Of a DNA stretch of 64,000 nt, positions 35,421-48,539 are shown piece by piece. Position 1 is the stretch's first letter. Every line of letters starts with the position of its first letter. The position numbers were made by a program, and so were the translations under genes. The stretch is from Cannabis sativa (Eukaryota; Streptophyta; Magnoliopsida; Rosales; Cannabaceae). Location: NCBI RefSeq assembly GCF_029168945.1, contig NC_083601.1, positions 31,113,660 through 31,177,659 of the forward strand, written 5' to 3'. The notes under the pieces were generated by a model. That model was not told the origin of the DNA, made no database searches, and saw only the letters and a program-made list of their open reading frames with translations.

Positions 35421-36721
35421 TATAAACTATTCTTTCTTAATTTTCCTCACACCCTCCTCGATCGATCGCTTCTCTCTATGTAAATTTTCAACTCTTATTA
35501 TGTTATTATATATAGCCCAAGGCTAAGAATTAATATTTTTTTATGACAACGTGATAAGAATATTATTATAAGATAGTGATAATAAAGAATAGAATAAATT
35601 ACATATCATATAGATATGACAATGTGAAAAATCATATCTAGATTTTTTTTCAACCATTTGTTTGTGCATTTTTCACGTTTTAAAAGCCAATGAATGATTA
35701 AACAACGCACACCTAATAAATATATCATTTCTTAATTTGGTTAGTAGTTTTTTTTTACTGTACACTCTTTTGTGTAAATATTGATAAATAGATGCTGCAA
35801 AAAAACATGTACAAATTGATAAATAAATATATAATTTAATATAATAATTTCGAAAAATGCAATCATACTTTTTTTTTTCTTGGACAATGCTCAACCATTA
35901 CTTAATGCAAAATGAAACTAGAATACTTTGATTTTATTTGCATTATTTTTTTTTAAGAAAAAAACGTCCATTCTTCTATTTCTTTAACTATTTTATTATG
36001 GCATTGTTTTTTTTAGCAAAGTATTAACGCCTTATAATTATAAGCTAGATATTTAAAAGGAATTAGTAAAATAATTAAATTTTAAATTATTATTGTTTAA
36101 TTGAGTGTTGTAAAAATTTGTGTAATATTTCAATTTTTCTATTTCAAGAGGTCAAAAAAAACTAGAAAATATATATGATTTAGTTTTAATTTAGACAAAT
36201 TTATAAAAATACATACAAAAAGTATTTTATTTTATCATTTCATTTTCAAACCTCATTCCTCTATTTTAGCAATATATATTTATATTTTGTTAAAATATTA
36301 TTAAATATTTTTAAAAGAAAAATATGTCCATAAATTTCTATATGTGAAAGTTTTAATAAATGTTCATGATACATATAGTAAAATCTATTGTCGCTTCAGA
36401 AAATGGTAGCTAGTGCTTAATATTACTAATTAGTTTAGTGAAAGTAGTAAAACCTCAACTAATTCGGCACTATCATATTTCTCTTTTACTTAGAAAAGCA
36501 TTTTATTATTATATAGTATAAAACAGATACAGAGTCACGTTTAAAAAAATATTATTGCCAATGCATTATTGAGATATATTATATTATTTTCTATTTCAAT
36601 ACGTGGACACTATTAATTGTTTTATATTCTTTAAAAAAATATATATTATATTACTAATATATTATTATTATATTATGGTCAATTCATTTTGTCCTTGTCA
36701 AAAATGAAATGTATTTTATTA
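35421..36721. other. upstream region of the bark-storage-like gene
   Basis: AT-rich, no gene. On the minus strand a TATA-like element at about 35506-35514 (CTATATATAATA) stands about 90 bases before the start codon, which would give a 5' leader near 60 nt. Nothing else is recognised up to the Helitron end at 36722. Confidence 0.55.
35506..35514 (-). promoter_or_regulatory. candidate TATA box of the bark-storage-like gene
   Basis: TATATATAA context on the minus strand, 86-94 bases upstream of the start codon at 35420. Position and sequence fit a plant TATA box. In so AT-rich a region chance occurrence is possible. Confidence 0.5.
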
Positions 36722-36978
36722 CTAGATGAAAATTACGTGGCGAGCCACGTAAATATTAGTTTTATATAAGTTCTAGTGGTTTCTGTTTAAGAATTCAGTA
36801 ACTAAGCAACGACAACAACAATGGTAGATAAATCTATTTAAGTTTTTCATATTGTAAAGATTATAAATCTAAACTTTTAATTTTCTTGATTTGAGATTTT
36901 GAATTGTTCTGATTTATTTGTTTATGAATTTATTGAAATACTTGAATATTTATTTGTTTTGATTTTGAATTGTTCAGA

Positions 36979-37150
36979 TTTATATTGATGATTGTTAATG
37001 AAATTAATCTGTAGCTTTATATTTCTAGAAAAAAAAAAAGTATTTTTTAATATAGAGTTTAAATTTTATATTGATGATTGTTAATGAAATTAGTCTGTAG
37101 CTTTATGTTTCTAGAAAAAAAAATTATTATTTTATATAGAGTTTAAATTT
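36979..37150. repeat. two-copy tandem duplication, period about 86 bp
   Basis: TATATTGATGATTGTTAATG recurs at 36981 and 37067, each followed by GAAATTA(A/G)TCTGTAGCTTTAT and TTTCTAGAAAAAAA. It lies inside the Helitron near its 3' end. Confidence 0.88.
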
Positions 37151-37463
37151 AAATTTATATAAACATATTTATTTTTAAAAAGAGTAATTCATAAAAAAAA
37201 AAATCGCATAAATACACAAATACCAAAAAAAAATACACAAATATATAAGCCCAATGAATAAATTAATTCAAATAGAACATACCTCTAATTTTAGATTATT
37301 GGTGATTAGTCGTAATAATTCAAACTTTTGTAAACAAATTAGCTCAATCCTTTTGTGCCAATGTAATTGGAAAATTTTTTGGATAATGAAATGAAAACTA
37401 CATTAAGAAAATAATTAAATGATAATCATGTAGTTTAATGAAAGAAGAGAATTTAATTCTTAC

Positions 37464-37881
37464 CAACCCCAAAAGGACCAATCAAGAAAAGGGATGTCAA
37501 AATGAGCTTGAGTGGTACAGTATTGAAACAGAGGCAATGGCATCGATCCATGTTCAGTTCGGTTAATACTAGGCTTGTCCATACAATCAAACATCATATC
37601 AACATCAGGAACCATCCAGGGGTACCTTCTAAGAAGTTACAACAAACCCCAAATCGTAAACATAGCTCGACTCTGTACACACTCATAGTACAAGTCAACA
37701 AACAATCTCCCTCCAACAATCACAACCCGAAACAAAGCGAATTCTAGAGCTTTCTTCAAATGGGTCTTCGAGATTCCAGTCAGGGTCCAAGGTTCGAGAT
37801 CCCGATGGATCCATCGAAAGAATTCAGGGCATGTCTGATTGCCCACAACGGGCACAGAACGACGCCTTTCTGTGATATAAT
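37464..37881 (-). pseudogene. GT90 (CAP10/Rumi-like) glycosyltransferase fragment, exon 2 distal part
   Basis: Minus-strand reading: CPEFFRWIHRDLEPW, FRVVIVGGRLFVDLYYECVQ, FTIWGLL, then an in-frame TAA (37637-37639), then RYPWMVPDVDMMFDCMDK, PLFQYCTT, FDIPFLDWSFWGW and a GT splice donor after 37464. This is the N-terminal half of the plant GT90 domain (O-glucosyltransferase Rumi homologues, which act in the secretory pathway). The next exons are absent, and the Helitron ends 740 bp further on. The 5' part lies at 53686-54015 beyond the copia insertion. The TAA and a frameshift in the other part make it a pseudogene. Confidence 0.9.
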
Positions 37882-39767
37882 TGTTGGAATTTATTTTACC
37901 AGGATCTTAGATCTACTCACAAGTATGTTTATTAACACCCTAAATATGAACTTTCTAAAACGATGAAATAAACACATATAAAGTTTAGGAAACCTTACAT
38001 TGGGTGCAGCGGAATAATATGACTCCTTCCGTTCAGATATCTAGCCCTTGATTCCTTTCTGTAGTAGAGCATTATCAATATCTGAACCTGGATCTCTTTC
38101 TCTGAATCTTTGATGCTGAAACCTCCTTCTTGCTGAAAGTCTTTCTTCACGATCTTCCTCACTATGATTGAGGTATCACTTGATGTGTGTGGGCACTACT
38201 CATACACTAAGGATTTCGAAATTATCAAGAGGGAAGAGAAAGAAGAAGTGACAGCTAAAGATAGGGAGAGAGAAAGCTCAGGTTTTCTGAATCAGAAGAA
38301 GTATTTTTCCTGAAGCCTTCATTATCTATTTATAGCATTCCACTAGGGTTAGATTTGAATTATATGGCATTAAAATAATGAAAAAATCAACTTAAAATAC
38401 CTACTAAGGTGGCCGGCCATACACTTAGTGGATTGGGCCTTGCTTTTTGCAATTTTGCAATTTTAACACCTTTTGTATCTGATTTTCTCAAAAATGCCAA
38501 TTTCCTAATTCAACCATTTAAATGTCAATTCTAACTATTTAATAACTATAAATAATTATTAAATAATATTGTCATTTATCATATTTATTAATTGAACCAT
38601 ACAAAGTATCATAATTAACAAATATGCCCCTATAAACTCTTTCTTTACAATTGCGCCCTTACTTAGTGAAAATTTCACAAATAGACATAGTCTAATTTGT
38701 GAATTATAATTGATTAATCAAAACCAATTACATAAGTCTTACAAGCAATATTATCTCAACTAGTGGGGGGACCATGGGTCTATATAACCGAGCTTCCAAT
38801 AAGTAGATCAAGAATTTAGCACTAAAATTTACTAACTTATTAATTCTTCGTTGAATCCACGCATAGAACTTAGAATTGCACTCTCAGTATATAGAATGCT
38901 CTATATGGTCCACCATATAGACACATCATTAGTTATACATTCTTATAATCCTAATTTGATCAATTATCCTCTATATGAATGATCTACACAGTAAAGGGAT
39001 TAAATTACCGTAACACCCTACTATGTATTTTATCCTTAAAACACTTGACCCCGTATAAATGATATTTCAGCTTATGTGAAATGAGATCTCCACCATTTAT
39101 TTTCGTTTGGTCAAGCTCGAAGGAGATCATCCTTTTCTTACTATTCGCCAGATAGAAGCTATAGATTCCATGTTTATGCTAGCGCTCCCACTCAATTGCA
39201 CTACCGTGTTCCCAAAAAGTACGTATCACCCTGACCTAAAAGTAGACTTAACTAACAATTCAAGGAACGCGAATAACCTTTCAAGATTGGGCCTAATCAT
39301 AACAGCATTAAGATCATTTGATCTAGGATCAACTAGGCGATATTGACTTGAATAGATTTTACGGTAAGTTTAATTAAATCTAAGTCAAAGTTCAATATCG
39401 GTCCCTTCCGATGCATACTCCATGCATCCAACCTGAGCTTTACTTTAACCAATGTTCTGCAAAGAACATAGTATTTCTCCAAATACATGTAAACTCTTGT
39501 TGTAGATTATCATATCAGTAAAACCCTGTGTCTGATAAATCTAGGAAACTTTATTCACATAGTCATGTTTACTTTCCAATGTGTTGACGGCACAATAAAC
39601 AGGATCAAGTATGTGAAAAGAGTTTCAGATGAATCTATACATTATGTACATATAATCATGAAATAAATCATGTGAACCATGCAACATTAAATGTTATTTC
39701 TGATCTATATTAATAAGTAAATCTGATTATATTGAAATGAGTTTTATTTAGGGCATAAAACCCAACA
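37882..39767 (-). repeat. left LTR (3' LTR in element orientation)
   Basis: TGTTGGAATTTA to AAACCCAACA. On the minus strand it begins TGTTGGGTTTTATGCCCTAA. It differs from the right LTR by scattered single bases only. Small open frames near 39107 and 53025 are LTR by-products present in both copies. Confidence 0.93.
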
Positions 39768-42450
39768 AACTCCCACTTGCACTAATATAAAACAAAAAGT
39801 GTGTTTCAAATAATCTCAACACCTTGATATATAAATCAAGTGTAGTAGTAATAACCTCCTCGTAATAGGATCTGAAAGGTTGAATTAAACACAACCTTTT
39901 CTCCACCATTACTCTTCCTTAATCACAAAATCATTGATAATGTGAAATTCCTCTCTATATGTCTACTCTCTTGGGATACTGGATTCTATATCTTTGGCAA
40001 CTATTTTTGGTTAATCAGGAAATTAACACTAGTAGTTTAAGGCAATTTGGAATGATGCCAAAAATGTATAGAACCTTCCTTAGACTGAATAAGTACCTTT
40101 CCTGCAGCTTTAACATTCAGTCCCTATCTGGTAGACCTAGAGAATTCAGATAGGTTTTTACACTTCTCCAAAATCACTATTCCACCCCCAGAGTAACCAC
40201 CATCTTATCAGAAAGATTTACTAGCACAAAGGCAAATTTCGAAATCTGATATGGTGTAGTCTAAGAGTTTTAAACATACCATTATAGACTAACATATAGT
40301 TCCTCTTCTTTATCTTAAGATTTACTTGATTGTCTTCCAATGTTCTTCTCCTGGATTAATCTGATACCTACTCATTACTCCCACTCAACAGCAGGTGTCT
40401 GGTCTAAGGCATACAAAAGCATATCTAAGACCTCTCACTGTTGATTTGAGAAATTCTTTCATGGCTTTATCTTTTCTGGAATAGATGAGACTTTTCCTTA
40501 GATAAATAAAATCTATACCTAAGAAGTTGTGAAGCTTCTATAGATTGCCATTAGAAAGAAAATGCTTCAGCATCTTACTAAAGTAAGTTGCTTGCATTAG
40601 AGTAAGTAATTACCAGGTATACCACAAGCCATAGGTTTAGATAAACTCAAACCTATAATACTAGGAACAGGAAGTTTTGTTAAGTCCATTGAATGGACTT
40701 ATAAACGAAAATTTCCTTTTATGTCCTTGTAATAGAAAACTTTAGGTTACTCCATGTGAATGGATTAAACCATAGTTCTATTGGCTTTCTTCTTAGTTTC
40801 TTATCATGACAATCCATTACTTGTTTAAACTCACAATGGATTTTAATCACTAGTGTCTCCCAAGTTATAAGAAGGTGAGTTCCTAGAAACTCTCCCACTA
40901 CGACAAGGTACCGTGAATTATGTCGAAGAAAACTAAATGGTATTAACCTCTTTGATTGTGACAAGACAACAGAGGCAGTGGGATCATCCTATGTAAGATG
41001 ATAGAACACTTTTGGAATCAAGAATTAAATATCTCCCTTATTTGCTACTTGTTTTTCAGACTTAGTCATTTTCTTAGAAAAGTAGTATTTGTTTGAACAA
41101 ACACTTTCTTATCTATTGACAATGGGATGGTCCACCCCTAATCACTTAGAAAAGCTAACAAACTATGGTTAACAGTTCTAGCTTTTCTTAAGATTTTGAT
41201 TAGGTCATCCATGAATCTAGTAATGATTTACATTAAGTATACAACCATTACATCATTCTGAAATTGTATTACCATAGAAGATTTAGGCAACGACTAGTAA
41301 CTAATCATCAATATGCAACTCGAAATTTCTGGGGAGGTAAGTTTGGATATAATTCAAAAATCAAATTAATGATCTTTGAACTGCATATCTACTAACTATT
41401 TCTCCACCCCTATCAGTTCGCAAGATCTTTAACCACTTACCTTAATGGTTTTAACCATTGCTAGAAATTAATGAAATTTTTCAAACATTTCAAATTTCTT
41501 TGCTAAAAGGTATAATCTAGAGTTATCGTTTTAAGAATACAACGAAAAACTCATATCCGCCCCTGAATGTACATCCATCTGCGAATGAGATGAACTACTT
41601 TCAGTGGATATAGGCATATTAACTCTTTGCAGAGATTGATCTTGTCAAATCTACTATGAACAAGATACAAATGCCATAGATTAAAAAAAAATGTGGTAGT
41701 GTCTTTTGATGACTTAGGTATAGTTACATCAAAGAGTTCTTAGAATACTTCAAGTGGATCCTGGTCACAGAATACCTAACTCATATTCCATACAGTTTTA
41801 ATCCATTAATAGAAGATGGATATTAAACACTTGAGAAAGTGTAACTGTATTGTATTCTGGAATTAGAAATATAAGAAAATTTCTGTTTGGATTCTAAAAT
41901 TAAAGTCAAAGACTTAAATTCAACCAAATATAATGAGTAATTCTTTCTTGGACCACCACTACTAATACAAACTCTAAGTCAGATTTGCCCATACAAGTAG
42001 GAGATTTCTAAGATTGAGGATTTATATCAATTGGGAATAGAATTTCGGGATTATAATCATATGCGTCATTTAATTTCTTAAGAGAAAATATAATGACATG
42101 AAATGATTTATAGACCATTCATCCAATGATATATTATTGAGCTAATTCGAAATGAATAAGCTAAGAAGAATTAGGATAATTTCGTTTACAAATAAGAATC
42201 CAACGATGCTTCGATTAGCGAAAGACAAAGTAATCTTATTTATGTAATCTTCTTGTTTCATATTGTAAAAATACTAGTCTAAGGTGTCATCAATTGATGA
42301 ACAGCTACATGTTGCATATACAATATTTATCTTTCGAGATCTTACACTATTATGTATGTCTAATGGTGAAAATCCATTAGGGATTTATCTCATTAGAAAA
42401 ACAAACATGTTAGACCAACAATGAAGATTCGAAATTAAACTACAACTTAA
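39768..42450 (-). pseudogene. decayed copia pol remnants, part 1
   Basis: No long frame is left. On the minus strand near 41405-41430 the reading ILRTDRGGE matches the copia integrase motif ILR(S/T)DRGGE. The rest holds only scattered similarity, broken by many stops and shifts. Confidence 0.6.
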
Positions 42451-42469
42451 CACTACAAGAAATCCAGCT

Positions 42470-42815
42470 TTTACCGGCGCATTGTTGCGCCGGCAAAAGT
42501 ACACTGACTGCGCCGGTAAAGCTTTGCCGGCGCAGTTGTGCGCCGGCAAAGCTTATCTGGGAAGCTTGGTCGGTAAAGGACTTTTTACCGGCGCGTACAT
42601 TAACTGCGCCGGTAAAACGTCCTTTTACCGGCGAGGAATAACGCCGGCAATAAATAAGCGCCGGTGTTAAAAAATGCCCTTATCCGCCTTGAACCTGCTA
42701 TGATTAGGTTTTGCCGGCGCATGTAGTGCGCCGGCAAAACTATTGGCGCCAATCTGGCTGTTGGCGCCAATTGTTTTTGCCACTTTTTACCGGCGCACTA
42801 TTGCGCCGGCAAAAG
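42470..42815. repeat. left subterminal CCGGCGCA palindrome array of the CACTA element
   Basis: Repeated TTTTACCGGCGCA / TGCGCCGGCAAAA units in both orientations, spaced by 3-10 bases. Such subterminal repeats are the known binding sites for the TNPA-type protein of En/Spm elements. An open frame at 42482-42670 is a by-product. Confidence 0.9.
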
Positions 42816-43004
42816 TATTAAATTTTATTTTTAAAAAAATTTAATTAATTATATTTAATTAATTTTAATATTAATTAATTAAATATAATTAATTATATTT
42901 TTTTAAATAATTATAATATTATATTAACAAAATAAACCAACATAATTTACATTACAAGATAAACCAACATTAATTACTACTAAAATCAGTATATAAACAA
43001 AATG

Positions 43005-44225
43005 TTAAATGTTCGAACTGGATAATAAAAAAAGTACAGTTCTATAGGCGGGTAATGTCGTCATCGTTGTTTCTCTGAGTCTCGGGAGGCTGCGATGACG
43101 ATCCAGCACCAGCAGCGGCTCAGATGATCCAGCACCAGGAGTGGGCAATGGTGGAAGATCCATGGGAGGCAAGTTGAAACCCGGCACAGCTCGAGAAAGA
43201 TACTCAAACTGATCTTGGAATCGTCTGAGGTAGAGTTGTTGTGTCTCATACTGCTGCCTCGTATGTTGAGTTGTCTGCTCCGCTTCCTCCACTTTTTTCT
43301 GTAAAGCCTCGTACTGTTCCATTGTAACAGTCGGTTGGGCTGAAGGATGCGTGGCAGGTGCTCTTTTGGCCCCAACTCCCTTCAGTCTGGGGAGATGACC
43401 AAAGCCTCTAAGATGCCGAGATCGTTCCCCGAGTACTTGCGTCATAACAGGTAAGTCTCGGGGGTACTGTGTAGGATCGACAGCAGGCTCTTCGGGCTCA
43501 TCTGCAGTGGGCGCTGGTTGAGTTGCCGCTATTTCAACCATTTGCTCCTAAAACAATTAAACAAGTAAGTTAAATGGTTAATTTTAACACAAAATAAATT
43601 GAAAGAAATAAATAAAAATTGAATTAAAACGTAAACTTACGTAAGCTTGTTGCGCGAACTCGTTGCGCCAATCGTTGCCTTTATGGTGAAACTTTTGAAA
43701 AGTTTCCACCGCAGTTGGCAGTTCTCCTGTGTCGGGGTTAGCCTATTTTCAAGAGAAAATATATTAGTACTGTTATTTTAATAGAAAAAGTTAAATGAAT
43801 GATAGTTAAATATAAACTTACCCCTTCGACAACATGTGAAACAATGGGCTTGGAGCCCCAGCCTCCTAAAAATTTCATCTTACCCCGACTTTCTTTATTT
43901 TTCGCTGCTCTCGCCTGAAATTAATAATTTTTCTAACAATTAATTATTTATTATTGACTATATAAATTAAACATTACCAAAATTTAAAATTTTAAAAAAT
44001 GTACCTTTTGTTTGTCTGTGCTCCAATAAGCGATGCAGTCACTCCACACCTCTTGAGTTACTCCCTCAGGAGGTGACATGTCGGCCCTCTCCTGTCCAAG
44101 CTCCTCAATGTTTTGTATCCACTTCTTCTTGCAGTCTGCCCTCCAGTCACGTAAACCCTTTGACATCTCGTACTCACCGTAGTCTACGAATGTAGGGTTA
44201 TCTCGTGGGAGGATAAACTTGGTCT
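43005..44225 (-). CDS. Transposase_24-like protein of the CACTA element, four exons
   Basis: Minus-strand exons, in order about: 44225-44005 (FILPRDNPTFVDYGEYEMSK, WSDCIAYWSTDKQK); 43916-43822 (ARAAKNKESRGK, KPIVSHVVEG); 43744-43641 (ANPDTGELPTAVETF, NDWRNEFAQQAY); and 43550-43005 (VEIAATQPAPTADEPEE, coiled-coil-like KKVEEAEQTTQHTRQQYETQ, proline-rich end). Introns have GT/AG borders. The pattern 'WxxCIxYWxTxKxK ... KxxSRGKMxFLGG ... HxxxG' is that of the plant Ptta/En/Spm second gene. Whether it is spliced to the TNP2 gene upstream is open: the simplest join would not keep the frame. Confidence 0.75.
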
Positions 44226-44259
44226 GCAAAAAGTTACACATTAATACATTAATTACAAT

Positions 44260-45501
44260 TTAATAAGAGTATAGTAATTTAGAAATTAAAAAAATTAGTA
44301 AGGCATACCTCAAGTCTATCCCACAGTGCGTTTCAACACCCGTCTCCCACAACTGTTTCAGTTCATCAATTAACGGTCTCATGAATACATCTATGTCTTT
44401 CCCAGGAGATGATGGACCTGGAATTAATAAGGTCAACAACAACGATTCAGAACTCATACACTTCCACGGTGGCAAATTATATGGGACACAAATAACTGGC
44501 CACAGGCTGTAAGAGTTGCTCATGTTGCCAAATGGATTAAAACCGTCAGTCGTCAATCCCAGTCTGACATTTCTAGGTTCAACAGCAAAAGACGGATGAA
44601 GGCGGTCAAACTGCTTCCATTCTTCAGCATCCGCAGGATGCCTAAGCACACCGTCTTCTTTTGGTCTCTGCGAGTAATGCCACCGCATATCCTCCGCAGT
44701 GTGTCTTGAGCAATATAATCGTTTCAGCCTAGGTGTGAGTGGGAAGTAACGCATAACTTTGTGAGGAACTTTTTTCCCCTTACCCTTTCTTTTCACCCAT
44801 CGTGATTCGCCACATACAGGGCAAAACTCCTTCTTCTCATTCTCCTTCCAGAAAATAGCACAATTATACTTGCACACATCTATTGAGTCGTAACCCAAAC
44901 CTAGATTGCGCAATCGCATCTTCGACTCATAATGCGACTTCGGTAATTTTGTCCCCTCTGGAAATAGATCAATCAAGATGGACAGCAACATATCGAAAGA
45001 GTGGTTGCTCCACCTATTCAAAACCTTGCAGTGCATAAGCTTTACCAGTGCATTAAGGGCTGACTTTTTGCAACCTGGATATAACTCAGCCTCCATCTCC
45101 TTAAACAAGTCATCGAACTTGTTGTTGTCGTTGATAGGGGGTTCATTGAAAGAATCAGTAGTGTTAGCAGATTCGTCAAACCCAGGGTCCCCTCTTAACA
45201 TGTCGGCCAACACATCTGCCATTTCCTCTTCGTCATTTTCAGGAAGTTCAACTGCGGGCTGAGAGAAAGTCTCCCCGTGGAAATACCAGGGGTTGTACGA
45301 AGGTTGGATCCCGCTGAGAAATAAATGAACCCTTATAGTTGCAGGTGTGTGAAAATTCACATTCAAACACCGCATGCATGGGCATCGAGCTAATCCGTCA
45401 GCGTTCACGTGGTTTGTTGCTACCGCAACAAACTCGTCAACGCCACTTCGAAACTCTGCAGAGCGCCGGTGCGCCTTCATCCAACTTCGGTTGGCAGGCA
45501 T
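44260..45501 (-). pseudogene. TNP2-like CACTA transposase, N-terminal part only
   Basis: 413 codons from ATG 45501. The start (MPANRSWMKAHRRSAEFRSG, CPCMRCLN, NPWYFHGE) is the transposase-associated domain. The TNP2 region follows: CKKSALNALVKLMHCK, FCPVCGESRWV, YFPLTPRLKRLY, MRWHYSQRPKEDGVLRHPAD, LGLTTDGFNPFGNMSNSYSLWPVI and IPGPSSPGKDIDVFMRPLIDELKQLWETGVET. In complete TNP2 proteins several hundred residues with the catalytic core follow; here the reading ends within about 20 residues. A splice donor lies near 44309. No lesion is seen upstream of that point. An internal deletion is the simplest explanation. Confidence 0.88.
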
Positions 45502-47280
45502 CTTCCACTACGAAGTATTTAACAAAAACAATTTAAAAACAAACAAAAAAATGTGCAAGTGTCCTAATCCACCTTCTCACTCCATTACTAAAAGGGTAAA
45601 GAACCTATCCCATTCAGGTTTGTAATATACATATAGTGCAATCTACGCTCTTAAGATTATTTCATTTTTGTAAAAATTTCGGCAGCACCTCCCCACAGTT
45701 CTTATAAGTTAGCAAACTTGTAGTAATTAAGTTTGCCGACTTACAAGAACGTGTAAGAAGACGTTGTACCAAAATATCTACTAATGAAATAATCAAATAA
45801 GCAATAGATCATACTATAAGTATAAAACAAGCCCAAACTATCCATGCGGACAAACAGTCCTGGATAATTTGGAGAAGCGTATTAAGAGTCCTTACTGACT
45901 CAGCCTCTCCAAACGGGTCTAAGGTATTTCGTGCATGTGTAAAATTGAAAAAAAAATTAAATTATCACTATGTGATAATACAAATACAATTGTTCTATCC
46001 TATCTTTGGTGTATAACCAAAGAGATGAAGAAAAGATAAAAACAATTTAATTTTATGCTATTTTAATATCTTATGCTCATTTATAGTTACTTTATAGTTA
46101 CACTTACTTTATGATAACTTGATTAAATTCTAAATATAATTACTTTAAAATTTTATTTTATTTTATCTTTAGATTATAAGTATAAAAGTTTTAAAATTTT
46201 AAAAATATCACTTGATTAAATTTTAATTTTTATTATAAAAGTTAATTCATAATTTTTATTTTATTTATTTAAATTACAAATTACAAACTTTTTAATTTTC
46301 AAAATATCATTTGCTTACATTTTAAATTTAACAATAAATATTCATTTATAATTTTCTATTTTTTTTTTAACTTAAAAATTACAACCTTTTTAAAGTTAAT
46401 AATATCACTTACTTACTTTTTAAAATTAAACAATAAGTAGTAATTTATAATTTTCACATTTATTCATTTAAATTAAAGATTAACAATTTTTTAAAATAAA
46501 AAATAATTGATTACCTATTATAGATTATAATATATACTAATTTATATATTACATTTTTTTTATTTTTATTATTTTTTTTATCATTTATTATTTAAATTAA
46601 AATTACTAACTTTTTCAAAATTTTAATATATAGTAAATTATATATTACATTATTTTTTACTTTTATTATTTTTTAATCATTTATTATTTACATTAAAATT
46701 ACTAACTTTTTAAAAACGTAAACTTACCACTTTATTTTTCTAATTATTTATTATTTAAATTTAAAATATTTTTTTTTTAAATAAAATTACTTCACTAAAT
46801 TTTTAAATTACATGTTCCAATTTCAATTTTATGTTTTACTTTATTTATTTTATTTTATCACCAATTACTTTATTAAGTTATTCTTAATTTTTTTTTTAAA
46901 CAATTATTTAATTTCACATTTTACCTACTAAAATTTCGGCAGCATAACGGCTTAAAAATTGTAAACCCAAAATTTTCAAAACCTATAAACAACACAAACA
47001 AATATTTCAAGACAATATATATAAACATGAAAATAATCCACCCATCCAACAGCAGTCAATTTTATCACAGAACCTACTTCACTAACATGCATATACATAT
47101 AAACTAATATCAAAAACTACTACGTACTAAGTGAAAGCAAAAAAATATACCTGAATCGAGTGAAAAAATAACAACTTGTGGCAGCTTGCGGTAATCCCGA
47201 GCGGTTGAACACGGACCTAATTACATAAAAAAGTAAAATCAAATTAAAAATTTAATACCTAAATACATATCAACACATAC
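45502..47280. other. AT-rich non-coding 5' region of the CACTA element
   Basis: No coding region recognised. Long A/T runs with repeating phrases such as TTTATTATTTAAATTAAAATTAC (46580-46700), which suggest old tandem duplication. It may hold the transposase leader and a first intron. Confidence 0.55.
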
Positions 47281-47725
47281 ACACATATATTAGTATATAC
47301 ACTCACATACACATAGCTATTCACCTACACCCACTTATACACATACACACACATACACATACACATAAACTCACATACACTTATACACACCCATACATAC
47401 ATATATACATATATGTTTACATACATATATACATACATACACACATATATACATACATATTTACATACATACATACATTCATATATACATACATACACAT
47501 ACATATTTACATACATATATTCATGCATACATACATACATACATACATATATAAATACATACACATACACATATATACCTACATACATACATACACATAC
47601 ACAAATATACATACATACACATACACACATATACGTATATACACTCACATACATATAAATACATACATACATACACATACACATATACAAACATATCTAC
47701 CATATACACATACACATATATACAA
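47280..47725. repeat. ACATAC/ATACAT microsatellite, about 450 bp
   Basis: Nearly uninterrupted CATA/CACATA units. Open frames on both strands (alternating Y/T/H/I or M/Y/V/C) come from the repeat and are not genes. Confidence 0.95.
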
Positions 47726-47950
47726 ATCTAAATATTTAATCAATAGAAAAAAAATAAAAAATACCTTGAACAGGTGCGTTGGGCGGTGCGGTGATGCGGA
47801 CGGTAGTGGTGGTGCGGTGGTGCAGCCGCCGGTGGTGTCGTCGGAGTGTGGTCGGATTTTTTATTTGGGGAAAAAAATAATGGGAAATTAGAGGGATTGA
47901 GTGGGGGAGATAGATTTTGAGAGAAATTTAGAGAGATTGAGAGAGATAGA

Positions 47951-48030
47951 GGGGGCGGCTGAGAGAAAACAAGAGAGAAGAGAGGGGGCGGCTGAGAGAA
48001 AACCAGAGAGAAGAGAGGGGGCGGCTGTTT
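47951..48030. repeat. 33-bp minisatellite, about 2.5 units
   Basis: GGGGGCGGCTGAGAGAAAAC starts at 47951, 47984 and 48017 (the last partial), with AGAGAGAAGAGA between. It lies in the right end of the CACTA element. Confidence 0.88.
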
Positions 48031-48094
48031 TCCAGAAAATGAAGTGGGGGGAAGAAAGGGGGGGCTTCGTAGCCCCTGATACATATTAATACTT

Positions 48095-48521
48095 TTACCG
48101 GCGCATCCAATTGCGCCGGTAAAAGTATTAAAAAAATATTTGTAAACCTAAACCCAAAACGTGCGTTTCACTTAACACTTTTGCCGGCGCATAAGTGCGC
48201 CGGCAAAAGTGGCCCCACCTACCACATAAAACCCACGCGGGAATTTCCCCTCCAATAAATTTGGTTACTTTTACCGGCGCAAATGTGCGCCGGCAAAAGT
48301 ATAAATGCGCCCCAAAAATGAAATCAAAGGCGGCAAATTCTCGCGCCTAATGTTTTCACGTTTTACCGGCGCATTTAACTTGATAGCGCCGGTATAGATA
48401 TGTTTTGCCGGCGCACATATGCGCCGGCAAAAGTAAACCCAAAAAAAAATTGGGATTCCATATATTTGTTTGTGTCGACAACTTTTGCCGGCGCATGTCA
48501 CCAAATGCGCCGGCAAAAAGC
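48095..48521. repeat. right subterminal CCGGCGCA palindrome array of the CACTA element
   Basis: Five or more pairs of ACCGGCGCA / TGCGCCGGTAAA type, such as CTTTTGCCGGCGCATAAGTG near 48177. They mirror the left array. Confidence 0.9.
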
Positions 48522-48539
48522 CCTTTTCTTGTAGTGTAA

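Larger units (their letters stand above)
42451..48536 (-). mobile_element. CACTA (En/Spm-type) DNA transposon, 6086 bp
   Basis: Terminal inverted repeats CACTACAAGAAA (42451) and TTTCTTGTAGTG (ending 48536), with a 3-bp duplication TAA on both sides (42448-42450 and 48537-48539). Subterminal arrays of CCGGCGCA palindromes lie at both ends, as typical for CACTA. It carries a TNP2-type transposase start and a Transposase_24-like gene on the minus strand. The TNP2 coding sequence stops before its catalytic domain, so this copy is probably not autonomous. Confidence 0.95.

Noticed and set aside
39107..39346. A 79-codon frame also found at 53025-53264
   Set aside because: It lies in both LTRs of the copia element and is an LTR by-product.
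42482..42670. A 62-codon frame, and similar ones at 48271-48577
   Set aside because: They are built entirely from CACTA subterminal palindromes.
47325..47891. Long open frames on both strands
   Set aside because: They are translations of the ACATAC microsatellite and have no complex sequence.
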